The position numbers and the translations under genes are program-made. The notes beneath the pieces are model-generated. The model was not told where the DNA came from. It was given only the letters and a program-made list of their open reading frames with translations, and searched no databases. Shown one piece after another: positions 42,711-50,888 of a DNA stretch of 64,000 nt. Each line of letters starts with the position of its first letter. Within the stretch, counting starts at the first letter, position 1. Source of the stretch: Mangrovimicrobium sp048323675 (GTDB lineage Bacteria; Pseudomonadota; Gammaproteobacteria; Pseudomonadales; Halieaceae); the NCBI RefSeq assembly GCF_048323675.1, contig NZ_JBLWFK010000010.1:12001-76000 (forward strand), read 5' to 3'.

Positions 42711-43404
42711 CCCCGGCGAGCTTCCGCAGGTCCTGCCAGACCTGGCGCTTGTGCCGGGGTTCGGCGAGCATGTCCAGCGTACTGCAGGTTTGCAGAATCC
42801 TGGTGCCGGGCAACTTCTCCACATCGATATAGCGGGCGCAGGCCTCACCCAGCATCACCAGGTGGCGGCAGTTGCGCGTTTCCAGGTGACGGCCGAGGAA
42901 TGCCGCCAGCGCATCGCGGGCGGAACCGAGCCCCCGGTCCAGTTGCCGGTTGCTGTGGGTGGGCCAGTCAAATTGCGTGGTCTGCGGGCTGGACTGGGCG
43001 CCGCGCAGGGCCCGCGCCATCGCGGCGACCAGTTGCACCTGCTCCCGGGCCAGCGGGTTTCCGTCGAGCACCTCGACCCAGGCGATGTCGCCGGCAAATA
43101 TCGCGGCGAGGCTGAAATGCACGGTTTCAGTTACTGGCGCAGCAGGTTCGCGGGAAGTTGGGGCGGCCTGCCCGGCTTCCGCAAGGTCGATCCTGGGCAT
43201 ATCCCTCGCCGCCGGGGGACGGCTGGCGACCGGCTCCCTGCGTGCGGGCGGGCCTGGCTGTGGGCCTGGCATGTCCTCCGGCACCTCGACCAGCGGCACA
43301 GCCACAGGCACACGGGAAGGCGCCGCGCCCGGCAGCGGCCAGCGGGCGACATAGGTGTCGATGCCCATGGCGGCGAGGTATTGGCTGTGAATCAAGTCTT
43401 GCAC
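42703..43404 (-). CDS. putative DNA polymerase III psi (HolD-like) subunit
   Basis: 233 residues, much longer than E. coli HolD (137). The N-terminus (SQYLAAMGIDTYVARWPLPG) resembles the HolD peptide that contacts chi, then comes a proline/arginine-rich linker (about 30-95) and a C-terminal alpha/beta domain (FAGDIAWVEVLDG...CRHLVMLGEACARYI). In Pseudomonas the psi subunit is a similar long protein encoded next to rimI. The assignment rests on that position and weak N-terminal similarity. Confidence 0.55.
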   Translation of the reverse strand: MQDLIHSQYLAAMGIDTYVARWPLPGAAPSRVPVAVPLVEVPEDMPGPQPGPPARREPVASRPPAARDMPRIDLAEAGQAAPTSREPAAPVTETVHFSLAAIFAGDIAWVEVLDGNPLAREQVQLVAAMARALRGAQSSPQTTQFDWPTHSNRQLDRGLGSARDALAAFLGRHLETRNCRHLVMLGEACARYIDVEKLPGTRILQTCSTLDMLAEPRHKRQVWQDLRKLAGGV

Positions 43405-43464
43405 TGTGGCCGGAAACCGGGCTGGTGAGTAACCAGTCGCAGTGTACCAGTTTTCAGCCGGACC

Positions 43465-44280
43465 CTATATCCAGCGCCAGCCGTGCTGGTTGAAAAACCG
43501 CAGGGCCGATGCGAGGAACATGCGCAGGTGCGCCAGGCCCTTGCGGGCGGCGTAGCCCCCGTGGTGCACAATCCGTACGCCGGGGTGATAGCGCACGTGC
43601 CCCAGGCGGGACAGGCGCAAGGACAGGTCAAAATCCTCGAAGTAGAGAAAATAGCGCTCGTCGAAGCCCTCGACGGCCAGTAGCTGTTCCCCTCGCAGCA
43701 GCATGAAACAGCCGCTGGCCAGTTCCACATCCCGGGGGGTGTTCGCTGTCGCCAGTTCACGCATTTCATAATCCGCCATCCGCCGGGGGATCAGCCTGGC
43801 GCCCAGGCGCGGAAAGAACGCCCGGGCGGCGAGCACCAGCACCGAGGGCCGGCGCTTGCAGAGAAATTCCTGCTGTCCCGAACCGCCCAAAGCCCTGGGG
43901 CTGAGCAGGCTGACATCCGGCGCCTCCCGCAGGTAGGCGATACCCGCGGCCAGGCTGTCCGCGGACATCTCGACATCCGGATTCAGGACCAGGTGGAACT
44001 CGCCCACACCGCTGGCGAGGGCGAGGTTATGGCCGGCGCCATAGCCGCGGTTTTCCGCCGCCTCGACAAGCTGCAGCCGGTAATCCGGCCGCCGGGGCAA
44101 ACTGTCGAGAATTTCGCGTAAATCCCGGCGATAGGCCTCCCCGGAGTCGTTATCCACGACCACCACGAGCACCCCCGAGAGCGTGCGTGTCGCGCATTCG
44201 AGGCTGTCCAGCGTCGCCCGCAGGACCTCGAGCGGGGTCCGGTAGAGCACAATGGAAACGCTGAGCAGCGGGCGGGGCAT
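43465..44280 (-). CDS. glycosyltransferase family 2
   Basis: 271 residues. GT-A fold with SVSIVLYRTPLEVL, the VVVDNDSG nucleotide loop, AENRGYGAGHNLAL, LNPDVEMS (metal site) and the acceptor loop FYFEDFDLSLRL. The style matches dTDP-rhamnosyltransferases of the WbbL type. ATG 44280 has GAGGA 6 nt upstream, better than ATG 44298. It stands alone, with no other surface-polysaccharide genes nearby, so the target glycan is unknown. Confidence 0.85.
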   Translation of the reverse strand: MPRPLLSVSIVLYRTPLEVLRATLDSLECATRTLSGVLVVVVDNDSGEAYRRDLREILDSLPRRPDYRLQLVEAAENRGYGAGHNLALASGVGEFHLVLNPDVEMSADSLAAGIAYLREAPDVSLLSPRALGGSGQQEFLCKRRPSVLVLAARAFFPRLGARLIPRRMADYEMRELATANTPRDVELASGCFMLLRGEQLLAVEGFDERYFLYFEDFDLSLRLSRLGHVRYHPGVRIVHHGGYAARKGLAHLRMFLASALRFFNQHGWRWI

Positions 44281-44554
44281 GATTTCCTCAACTTTCATGC
44301 GTTTTTCGTATCTTTTTCTTTCATTCCGATTCCATCGGGATATGATCTTTGGTGGGGCAGGCGGGACAATACCTTGTGCAAATAGTCACATAACCCGCCT
44401 ATCATCATGTTTTCATAGGGATTTTGCCAGCCCGCATGGTAAGCTGTCAGCGCTGTTTTCCGCTATTGTACCCGGTTGGAAATCGGCAAAAAGCAGCCAG
44501 GCTGCAGAATCACGATATAAAGAACCGCTAGTGAGTGGGCAATAGGGGATCAAA

Positions 44555-46897
44555 ATGATTAATCGACTCGCCACGCGTACCAGCCGTTGGGCACTCTACG
44601 TAATCACCTTACTGGGACTGGCCGCCTGTGGTGGCGGCGGAGGTGGAGGCGACGACGGCGGGTTCCTCGGCCCGGGTGCCGGCGACACCGACACCCTGTT
44701 CCTGAAAATTGCCCTGGTGGATGCCAGCGGTAACGCGACCAACCAGATCACCACGGCGGCTCCTGCGACACTGCAAACCACCGTCACCAAAAACAAGGCC
44801 AGCGGTGCGCCACAGTCGAATGTCATCGTCAACGTGGAGTCATCTGCCGACGTGCTGATCAATGGCGATGCCGGCAGCAGCAGCGCCAACACCAACGCGG
44901 ATGGCCAGGCCAACTTCCAGGTCGCGGCCGGACAGACCAAAGGCGGTGGCACCCTCACCGTCAGTGTGACCGACCAGAACGGCGCAACGATTACCAAGTC
45001 GGTAAACTTCCAGCTGGGCGCCACCGGGCTCCGCCTGGGTTATTTTGACGGTACAACCTTCATGGAAGGCCTGGTGAAGATCACTCCGGACGGCGTACTT
45101 TCCTCGGAAGGCCAGGCTGAACTTTCCGTGGCCATTGTCGATGAAAATGACGAGCTCTCCGGCAGCAGCGAAAGCGTCACGTTCTCCAGCTCCTGCCTGA
45201 GCTCCGGCGACGCAACCCTGACGCCCGCGGGCGCGGTCAGCACTACTTCCGGCAACGCCACTGCAACTTACTCCCCGAACGGTTGTGTCGGCGAAGACTC
45301 GATTACGGCTACCCTGGTGGGCAACGGCGCAACTGCGGCGGGCACCATCGAGATCGCGCCTCCCAGCGCCAATGGCCTGACCTTTGTCAGCGCTGAACCG
45401 CAGTACATCGTGCTGAAAGGCACTGGCGGCGGCCCCGACCGGCAGGAAAAATCACGGGTTACCTTCCGCGCAGTCAATGGCAATGGCGACCCGCTGGAAG
45501 GTGTTTCAGTGGCCTTCTCCCTCACCACCGAAATCGGCGGTGTATCACTGACGCCCAACGCCGCCATCAGCGATGCGGACGGCAATATTTCCACCACAGT
45601 GGCAGCCGGTGACGTCGCTACCGTGGTCCGTGTCCTCGCCACGACTGACTCAGGCGACGGCATCCAGGTGTCCGCTGTCTCCGATATCCTGACCGTCAGC
45701 ACGGGCCTGCCTGACCAGAACTCGATCTCCCTGTCGGTCGAAGGCGGCTTTGTCGTGGAACAGGCGCTGACCATGGACGGCATTGAAAAAACGCTGACCG
45801 TCCGCATGGCCGACAAGTTCAACAACCCGGTTCCCGATGGTACCGCAGCGGTATTTACCACCGAGTACGGCACCATTGACCCCTCATGTGAAACCGGCCG
45901 CAGGAATGGCGACCGCGAGGGCGGCACTCCGCAAACCGGCGAGTGTTCCGTCAAGTGGACCAGCAGCGCTCCGCGCCTGCCCACCCTTCCGGAAAACCAG
46001 GATCTGGTCCAGGGTTATGGCACCACTGCCAACTGCCCGAGCCACAATGGCCCGAGCATTCCCTGCCCGGCTGACCTGGGCTATATCCGCGGTGGCCGCT
46101 CCACGGTCCTGGTTACCGCCATTGGCGAAGAGTCTTTCGTCGACCGCAATGGTGACGGGATCTACAACAAGGCGGAAGCCGACCTGAACCTGTTCGCCAA
46201 TATCACCGAGGCGTTCCTCGACCACAACGAGAACGGCCTGTTCGACCCTGCGACCCAGACCTGCATCAACAACCCCGACCTGCTGGTGTGCAAAGCCGGT
46301 TCCGAAGAAATCTTCACTGATTTCAACAATAACCAGACCTTTGACGCCAACGGCGACGACCCGAACAACGGCTACCCCAACCAGGGCCAGACCGCGGTCT
46401 ACAACGGCCTGCTCTGCCCCGAAGAAGGGGACGGAATCTGGTGCAGCCGGGAACTGGTGAACGTCTACGACAGCACCATACTCGTCATGGCTGCTGAGCC
46501 CGCAGACCTGCTGCTGCAGCTCTACAAGAATGGCACCACCTACGCAGCCCCCGGCAGCATACTCGGCTCCGGCAGCTATACCGCCTATGTCTCGGACTTC
46601 TTCAACAACAGGCCCAAGAACGGTACCGAAATAGCAGCCACCTCCGAGAGTGAGAATCTCTGCTCGATTGTTGCGCAGGGCTCCACCACCGTGACCAATG
46701 AGACCTTTCCCGGCGCCTTCGGGGTTGCCTTCGACGTGAGCCCGGGCACCGTGGAATACAACTCGTGCTCGGAATCCACGCCGTCGGCCGCTGACCGCAC
46801 CGCGAAAATCACGATCTCGGCGGGCGAAGCATCCAACACCTGGAGCTGCCTTGCCACGGCTGTGAATACCGCTCCGCCGGACCCGAATGATTGCTGA
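44555..46897 (+). CDS. large surface lipoprotein with Ig-like (Big/invasin-type) and calcium-binding motifs
   Basis: 780 residues. Lipobox LGLAAC then seven glycines, a flexible tether seen in many surface lipoproteins. Residues about 50-400 contain repeated beta-sandwich domains of the bacterial Ig-like/invasin type (DASGNATNQITTAAPATLQ and VNGNGDPLEGVSVAFSL). From about 525 there are EF-hand-like loops (DRNGDGIYNKAE, DHNENGLFDP, DFNNNQTFDANGDD). Cysteine-rich segments occur in the C-terminal half. Likely an adhesin or matrix protein; the ligand is unknown. A strong terminator follows. Confidence 0.75.
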   Translation: MINRLATRTSRWALYVITLLGLAACGGGGGGGDDGGFLGPGAGDTDTLFLKIALVDASGNATNQITTAAPATLQTTVTKNKASGAPQSNVIVNVESSADVLINGDAGSSSANTNADGQANFQVAAGQTKGGGTLTVSVTDQNGATITKSVNFQLGATGLRLGYFDGTTFMEGLVKITPDGVLSSEGQAELSVAIVDENDELSGSSESVTFSSSCLSSGDATLTPAGAVSTTSGNATATYSPNGCVGEDSITATLVGNGATAAGTIEIAPPSANGLTFVSAEPQYIVLKGTGGGPDRQEKSRVTFRAVNGNGDPLEGVSVAFSLTTEIGGVSLTPNAAISDADGNISTTVAAGDVATVVRVLATTDSGDGIQVSAVSDILTVSTGLPDQNSISLSVEGGFVVEQALTMDGIEKTLTVRMADKFNNPVPDGTAAVFTTEYGTIDPSCETGRRNGDREGGTPQTGECSVKWTSSAPRLPTLPENQDLVQGYGTTANCPSHNGPSIPCPADLGYIRGGRSTVLVTAIGEESFVDRNGDGIYNKAEADLNLFANITEAFLDHNENGLFDPATQTCINNPDLLVCKAGSEEIFTDFNNNQTFDANGDDPNNGYPNQGQTAVYNGLLCPEEGDGIWCSRELVNVYDSTILVMAAEPADLLLQLYKNGTTYAAPGSILGSGSYTAYVSDFFNNRPKNGTEIAATSESENLCSIVAQGSTTVTNETFPGAFGVAFDVSPGTVEYNSCSESTPSAADRTAKITISAGEASNTWSCLATAVNTAPPDPNDC

Positions 46898-46933
46898 ACC
46901 CGGGGCCATTGGCGACTCCTCGCCAGAACCAGT

Positions 46934-46963
46934 AAACCGCGGCACCTGCCGCGGTTTTTTTTT
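46934..46963 (+). terminator. intrinsic terminator of the Ig-like lipoprotein gene
   Basis: Arms AAACCGCGGCA and TGCCGCGGTTT (46934-46944, 46947-46957) with T-run 46955-46963. Confidence 0.88.
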
Positions 46964-47016
46964 GCCCAAATGCCACCCGGGTCACGGGCAATCGAGCGCG
47001 TTATGTGCTTTAGTTC

Positions 47017-50000
47017 TTGAAATTTCTCGGGGACCGGGGCCTGCCATTGATCATCGCGACACCGCGAACATCCATTCGCCTGACCGTTGTCACAGTCTTT
47101 GTCATCGCCACCGCACTTACTGCGACCGTCGCGATCGGCCTGCAATATCATTTCAGTGATTCGCTGGGTCGCCGCGCCGCGTCCGAGCTGTACACCTCAA
47201 CGGCGGAAGGTATCGCCAGGGAACTCGCCGGCATCCGCCAGTTGAACGTCAACATCCTCGACCTGCTGGCGCAGAACAGTGAACTGGCAAACCCTGCGGC
47301 GCGGGAAAACGAGTTGCTGCGGACGTTCCTGAAGGTCCTGGAGAACAATCCCCTGTTTTACGGTATCTATGTAGGCCGCGAGGACGGCAGTTTCTATGAA
47401 ATCGTCAACCTGAATGCCAGCCACCTCGCCCGGAAAACCCTGCTCGCCCTCCCTTCGGACCGCTGGGTCGTGGTCACCGTCAAGGAAACGCCCGAGGGAA
47501 GACTGCGGGAATACCAGTATCTTTCCGCCGCACTGGCCCTGCGGGCGACGCGCAGCGAGGCAACCCAGTTCAATGTCACCGAGCGGCCCTGGTACCGCGA
47601 TTCCGTTGACTCGGACACTATCAAAGCCACTGCGCCATACCTGTTTGCACAGTCCGGCGAACCCGGCCGCACACTCTCCCGCAGGATAAACAATACCCGC
47701 GCGGTGATCGGCATCGATACCACGCTGGGAACCATATCGGAGAATCTCGCCAACACCCGGGTCTCGCTGGACAGCAAGCTTTTCCTGTTCAACCGGGACG
47801 GCCTGGTCGTCGCATCCAGCATGCGCGGCAGCGATACCGCGGCAGAAATTCCCCTGCCGGATTTCCCCCTGAGTCGCGAGGACCGCTTGTACCTGAAAAG
47901 CCTGGGTACGCTGGTGGTTTCCAACGAAATGGACTGGCCGCCGATCGATTACGCCCAGGGCGGTGGTCCGCGGGGCTACTCCGTCGACGTCATTCACCTG
48001 ATTGCACGCATGCTGGGAGTGCAGGTCCGCTTTGAGAATGGCTACAACTGGGAGGAACTGGTGGGACGCTTCCGGGAAGGCAAGATAGACCTGCTGCAGT
48101 CGGCCTCTGCCAGGCTGGATACCGCCGGCAAGGGTGATCCCGGCCGACCCTACGCCAGTTTCCCCTACGCCCTGGTATCGGCCAGCGATTCAGGGGAACT
48201 GACTTCGCTGGCACAACTGGCAAACCGCAAACTGGCGATACCTGCAGGCTGGGCCATTTTACCGGTGGTGCGGGAACACTATCCGGAAATCGAAATCGTT
48301 GAAGCCTCATCCACCCTCGATGCCATTAGAAAAGTCAAAACCGGTGAGGTCAGCGCAGCCCTCGATATGGAGGTGATCCTGCAGTACATCATCAGCCACT
48401 ATTACATCGACGGTGTGAAAGTAGTCAGCCCCGTCGACCTGGGATTCGAAGATACTTTCGGCGAAATGCATATCGTCGTGCACAGTGACCAACCGCGACT
48501 GCGCGCGATAATCGACAGGGCGATTGCCGCACTGGGTCCGGCGCAAAAAATGGCGCTGGCGAACAAGTGGCTGCAGTTCGACGGCAGCCAGGTCACTGTG
48601 GAATCAGAAACCGTTCCCAGCAGCGACATCGTCACTATTGCGAATAACCCGGAGCAATGGGGCAAACTCACCACCCTGGACATCAATGGCCAGGAGGAAT
48701 TTGCCTATATCGGCGGTATAGAGGATGCCGATGAAGACTCGCTGTACCTCGGGATTCTCACGCCCGTCACGACGGTAATGAACCCCTACCTGGACAAGGT
48801 AAAGCTCTCCATCAAAATCACTGCGCTTTTCCTGCTGCTGTTACTACCCCTTTCCTGGCTGTTCGCCATACCTATTGTACGACCGGTAAAACAACTGGCG
48901 GCGGAAAACGACAAGGTCCGGGACCGCAAACTGGACGAAGTAAAGCGTGTTCGCACACACATCCTTGAACTCGACGACCTTTCCGAGTCCCTCGTGGAAA
49001 TGGTCGATTCCATCCGCACCTATGAGGCCGCCCAGCGCGCCCTGATGGATTCGTTCATCCAGCTTATCGCCCAGGCCATCGACGACAAGTCACCCTACAC
49101 CGCCAGCCACTGCGCCCGCGTCCCCGAACTGGCCCTGATGCTGGCGCGCGCGGCCAGCGAATCCGAGGCACCGCCCTTCAACCAGTTTCGCCTGGAAGGC
49201 GAGGACCAGTGGCGGGAATACCGCATTGCGGCCTGGCTCCACGACTGCGGCAAGATCACCACCCCGGAACATGTGGTCGACAAGGGAAGCAAGCTGGAGA
49301 CCATTTACAACCGCATTCACGAAGTCAGGATGCGCTTTGAAGTCCTGTCGCGGGACGCGGAAATCCATTTCTGGGAAGCGCTGCAGCAATACCCCGAGCA
49401 GCGCGCTGAATTACAGGCACAACTCGTGGCCGTGCAGCGCGAACTGCAGGACGACTTTGCATTCATCGCCCAGTGCAATGTCGGCGGGGAATATTTTGAC
49501 GAGGAAAAACAGCAACGCCTGCGGGCCATCGCGCAGAAGACCTGGCAGCGCCGATTCAGCGATCGCCTGGGACTGTCGCCGGTGGAGGAACTGCGCCACC
49601 GCGGCGACGAGCCCGCACTGCCCGTTAACGAGCCGCTGCTGGCCGACAAGCCGGAACACATCGTGGAACGAACCGCCGCCACCGACTACCCGCCCGAGTA
49701 CGGCATACACATGGATATTCCGCAGCACCTGTACAACCAGGGCGAGCTCTACAACCTGTCGATCTCCCGCGGCACCCTGACACCGGAAGACCGCTTCAAG
49801 ATCAACGAGCATATGATCAGCACCATCAAGATGCTGGAAAGCCTGCCCTTCCCCGAGGAACTGAAAAATGTGCCGCGCTATGCCTCTACCCACCATGAGA
49901 CCATGCGAGGCGACGGCTATCCCCGGCGACTGCCCGGCGATGCGCTGAGCATACCGGAACGCCTGCTGGCGATAGCGGATGTATTTGAGGCTCTCACCGC

Positions 50001-50196
50001 CGCTGATCGGCCCTACAAGAAAGCCAAGCCGGTGAGCGTCGCCATCGCTATCATGGCCCGGATGGTGGCTGACAACCACATCGACAGGGACTGCTTCGAA
50101 CTATTCCTGACCAGTGGCACTTACCGGCGGTATGCCGAGCAATACCTCCAACCGGCCCAGGTCGACGCGGTGGACATCGGCCAGTACCTTGCGTAG
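47017..50196 (+). CDS. transmembrane sensor with Cache-like and SBP_bac_3 domains and an HD-GYP phosphodiesterase domain
   Basis: Up to 1059 residues; the start is uncertain (TTG 47017, or TTG 47047 after a G-rich stretch). Helix 1 is near residues 20-42. The periplasmic part has a Cache-like region (about 45-285) and a solute-binding type 3 domain (about 285-530, SLGTLVVSNEMDWPPIDYA). Helix 2 is near 600-620, then a HAMP-like linker. The HD-GYP domain has H742-D743 and H959-H960-E961, but HHExxDGxGYP reads HHETMRGDGYP, with R for D. An insert of roughly 100 residues splits the domain. HD-GYP proteins degrade c-di-GMP. Confidence 0.82.
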   Translation: MKFLGDRGLPLIIATPRTSIRLTVVTVFVIATALTATVAIGLQYHFSDSLGRRAASELYTSTAEGIARELAGIRQLNVNILDLLAQNSELANPAARENELLRTFLKVLENNPLFYGIYVGREDGSFYEIVNLNASHLARKTLLALPSDRWVVVTVKETPEGRLREYQYLSAALALRATRSEATQFNVTERPWYRDSVDSDTIKATAPYLFAQSGEPGRTLSRRINNTRAVIGIDTTLGTISENLANTRVSLDSKLFLFNRDGLVVASSMRGSDTAAEIPLPDFPLSREDRLYLKSLGTLVVSNEMDWPPIDYAQGGGPRGYSVDVIHLIARMLGVQVRFENGYNWEELVGRFREGKIDLLQSASARLDTAGKGDPGRPYASFPYALVSASDSGELTSLAQLANRKLAIPAGWAILPVVREHYPEIEIVEASSTLDAIRKVKTGEVSAALDMEVILQYIISHYYIDGVKVVSPVDLGFEDTFGEMHIVVHSDQPRLRAIIDRAIAALGPAQKMALANKWLQFDGSQVTVESETVPSSDIVTIANNPEQWGKLTTLDINGQEEFAYIGGIEDADEDSLYLGILTPVTTVMNPYLDKVKLSIKITALFLLLLLPLSWLFAIPIVRPVKQLAAENDKVRDRKLDEVKRVRTHILELDDLSESLVEMVDSIRTYEAAQRALMDSFIQLIAQAIDDKSPYTASHCARVPELALMLARAASESEAPPFNQFRLEGEDQWREYRIAAWLHDCGKITTPEHVVDKGSKLETIYNRIHEVRMRFEVLSRDAEIHFWEALQQYPEQRAELQAQLVAVQRELQDDFAFIAQCNVGGEYFDEEKQQRLRAIAQKTWQRRFSDRLGLSPVEELRHRGDEPALPVNEPLLADKPEHIVERTAATDYPPEYGIHMDIPQHLYNQGELYNLSISRGTLTPEDRFKINEHMISTIKMLESLPFPEELKNVPRYASTHHETMRGDGYPRRLPGDALSIPERLLAIADVFEALTAADRPYKKAKPVSVAIAIMARMVADNHIDRDCFELFLTSGTYRRYAEQYLQPAQVDAVDIGQYLA

Positions 50197-50204
50197 GCGG
50201 GAAT

Positions 50205-50230
50205 AAAAACGGGCCGCGAGATGCGGCCCG
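50205..50230 (-). terminator. intrinsic terminator of the small lipoprotein gene
   Basis: CGGGCCGC / GCGGCCCG (50210-50217, 50223-50230), 5-nt loop, then on the minus strand TTTTT (50209-50205). Without a plus-side T-run it may serve the HD-GYP gene only weakly. Confidence 0.75.
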
Positions 50231-50236
50231 CAGGTA

Positions 50237-50449
50237 TCAGCTGCCGCTGGCTGCCTGCTCTTCGCAGGTGTCGGAAGCCTTGGAGCGCCAGCCGTAGAAC
50301 GTGTGCTTGCTGGTGTCGTATTCCATCCCCGGGCAGCGCGCGTCCATCACACCGTCACGATCCAGGTCATAGGGCGAATTGAATGCGATATCGCCAGTCG
50401 AACATCCGGCCAGGAGCATAATCGGTATAAAAATCAGGCTTTTACGCAT
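50237..50449 (-). CDS. small lipoprotein with an EF-hand-like motif
   Basis: 70 residues from ATG 50449 (GGAG 9 nt upstream); a longer frame to 50563 is open but lacks this signal. The lipobox is MLLAGC, with the mature protein starting CSTGD. A DLDRDGVMD loop looks like a calcium-binding EF-hand fragment and two further cysteines follow. The function is unknown. It is divergent from the TonB receptor gene. Confidence 0.7.
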   Translation of the reverse strand: MRKSLIFIPIMLLAGCSTGDIAFNSPYDLDRDGVMDARCPGMEYDTSKHTFYGWRSKASDTCEEQAASGS

Positions 50450-50567
50450 CTGCGCGTTCTCCATGTTGGTTTCAGCTGTATAGCGTAGTCGAGATTCCCG
50501 TATCCGGCCAACCCCCTTCGCGGATATCCCTTTATTCCCCCGGCGCGGGCGGCCTGCGTTCAATTTA

Positions 50568-50583
50568 CAGGTAATATTACCTG
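50568..50583. promoter_or_regulatory. 16-bp perfect palindrome between the lipoprotein and TonB-receptor genes
   Basis: CAGGTAATATTACCTG. It shares the AGGTAAT...TTACCT arms with the site upstream of the OprF-like gene. The binding protein is unknown. Confidence 0.4.
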
Positions 50584-50675
50584 AAGCGTGCCATTTATTT
50601 TTGTATGGTCTTTCATAAACGGGAAATTAGGCATAGGCTTGGATACAGGGCTTTGTTGACCATAATTAATAATAC

Positions 50676-50701
50676 ATTAGTCCGGACTTTCTAATCCGGA
50701 C
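50676..50701. promoter_or_regulatory. TCCGGAC repeat, candidate operator for the TonB receptor
   Basis: The palindrome GTCCGGAC (50680-50687) and ATCCGGAC (50694-50701) lie in 11-bp direct repeats TTAGTCCGGAC and CTAATCCGGAC spaced 14 bp apart, and ATTAG/CTAAT form an inverted pair around the first. TTGACC at 50656-50661 could be a -35 for this gene. Confidence 0.35.
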
Positions 50702-50888
50702 AGACAGAGAGACCTGGTTACGTGCGCAACTCACCGCAAGCGAACTCTCCGCCTGTCGGCGTGTCCCCCCTCCCGGGGTGCCCGCCCGTATTTTCGTCTT
50801 GCTCGCACTGCAGCCTCTCGCCACCGGCTTTGTCTGTCCTTCCCGGCCAAAAAACACAATAACCGCCATGTGCACCTGGAGAATGATA

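Larger units (their letters stand above)
50450..50888. other. divergent intergenic region, lipoprotein / TonB receptor
   Basis: 439 bp, AT-richer than its surroundings (about 50600-50700). It holds the two operator-like palindromes and a possible -35. The frame open from 50778 is the 5' leader of the receptor gene; no other gene is supported. Confidence 0.65.
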
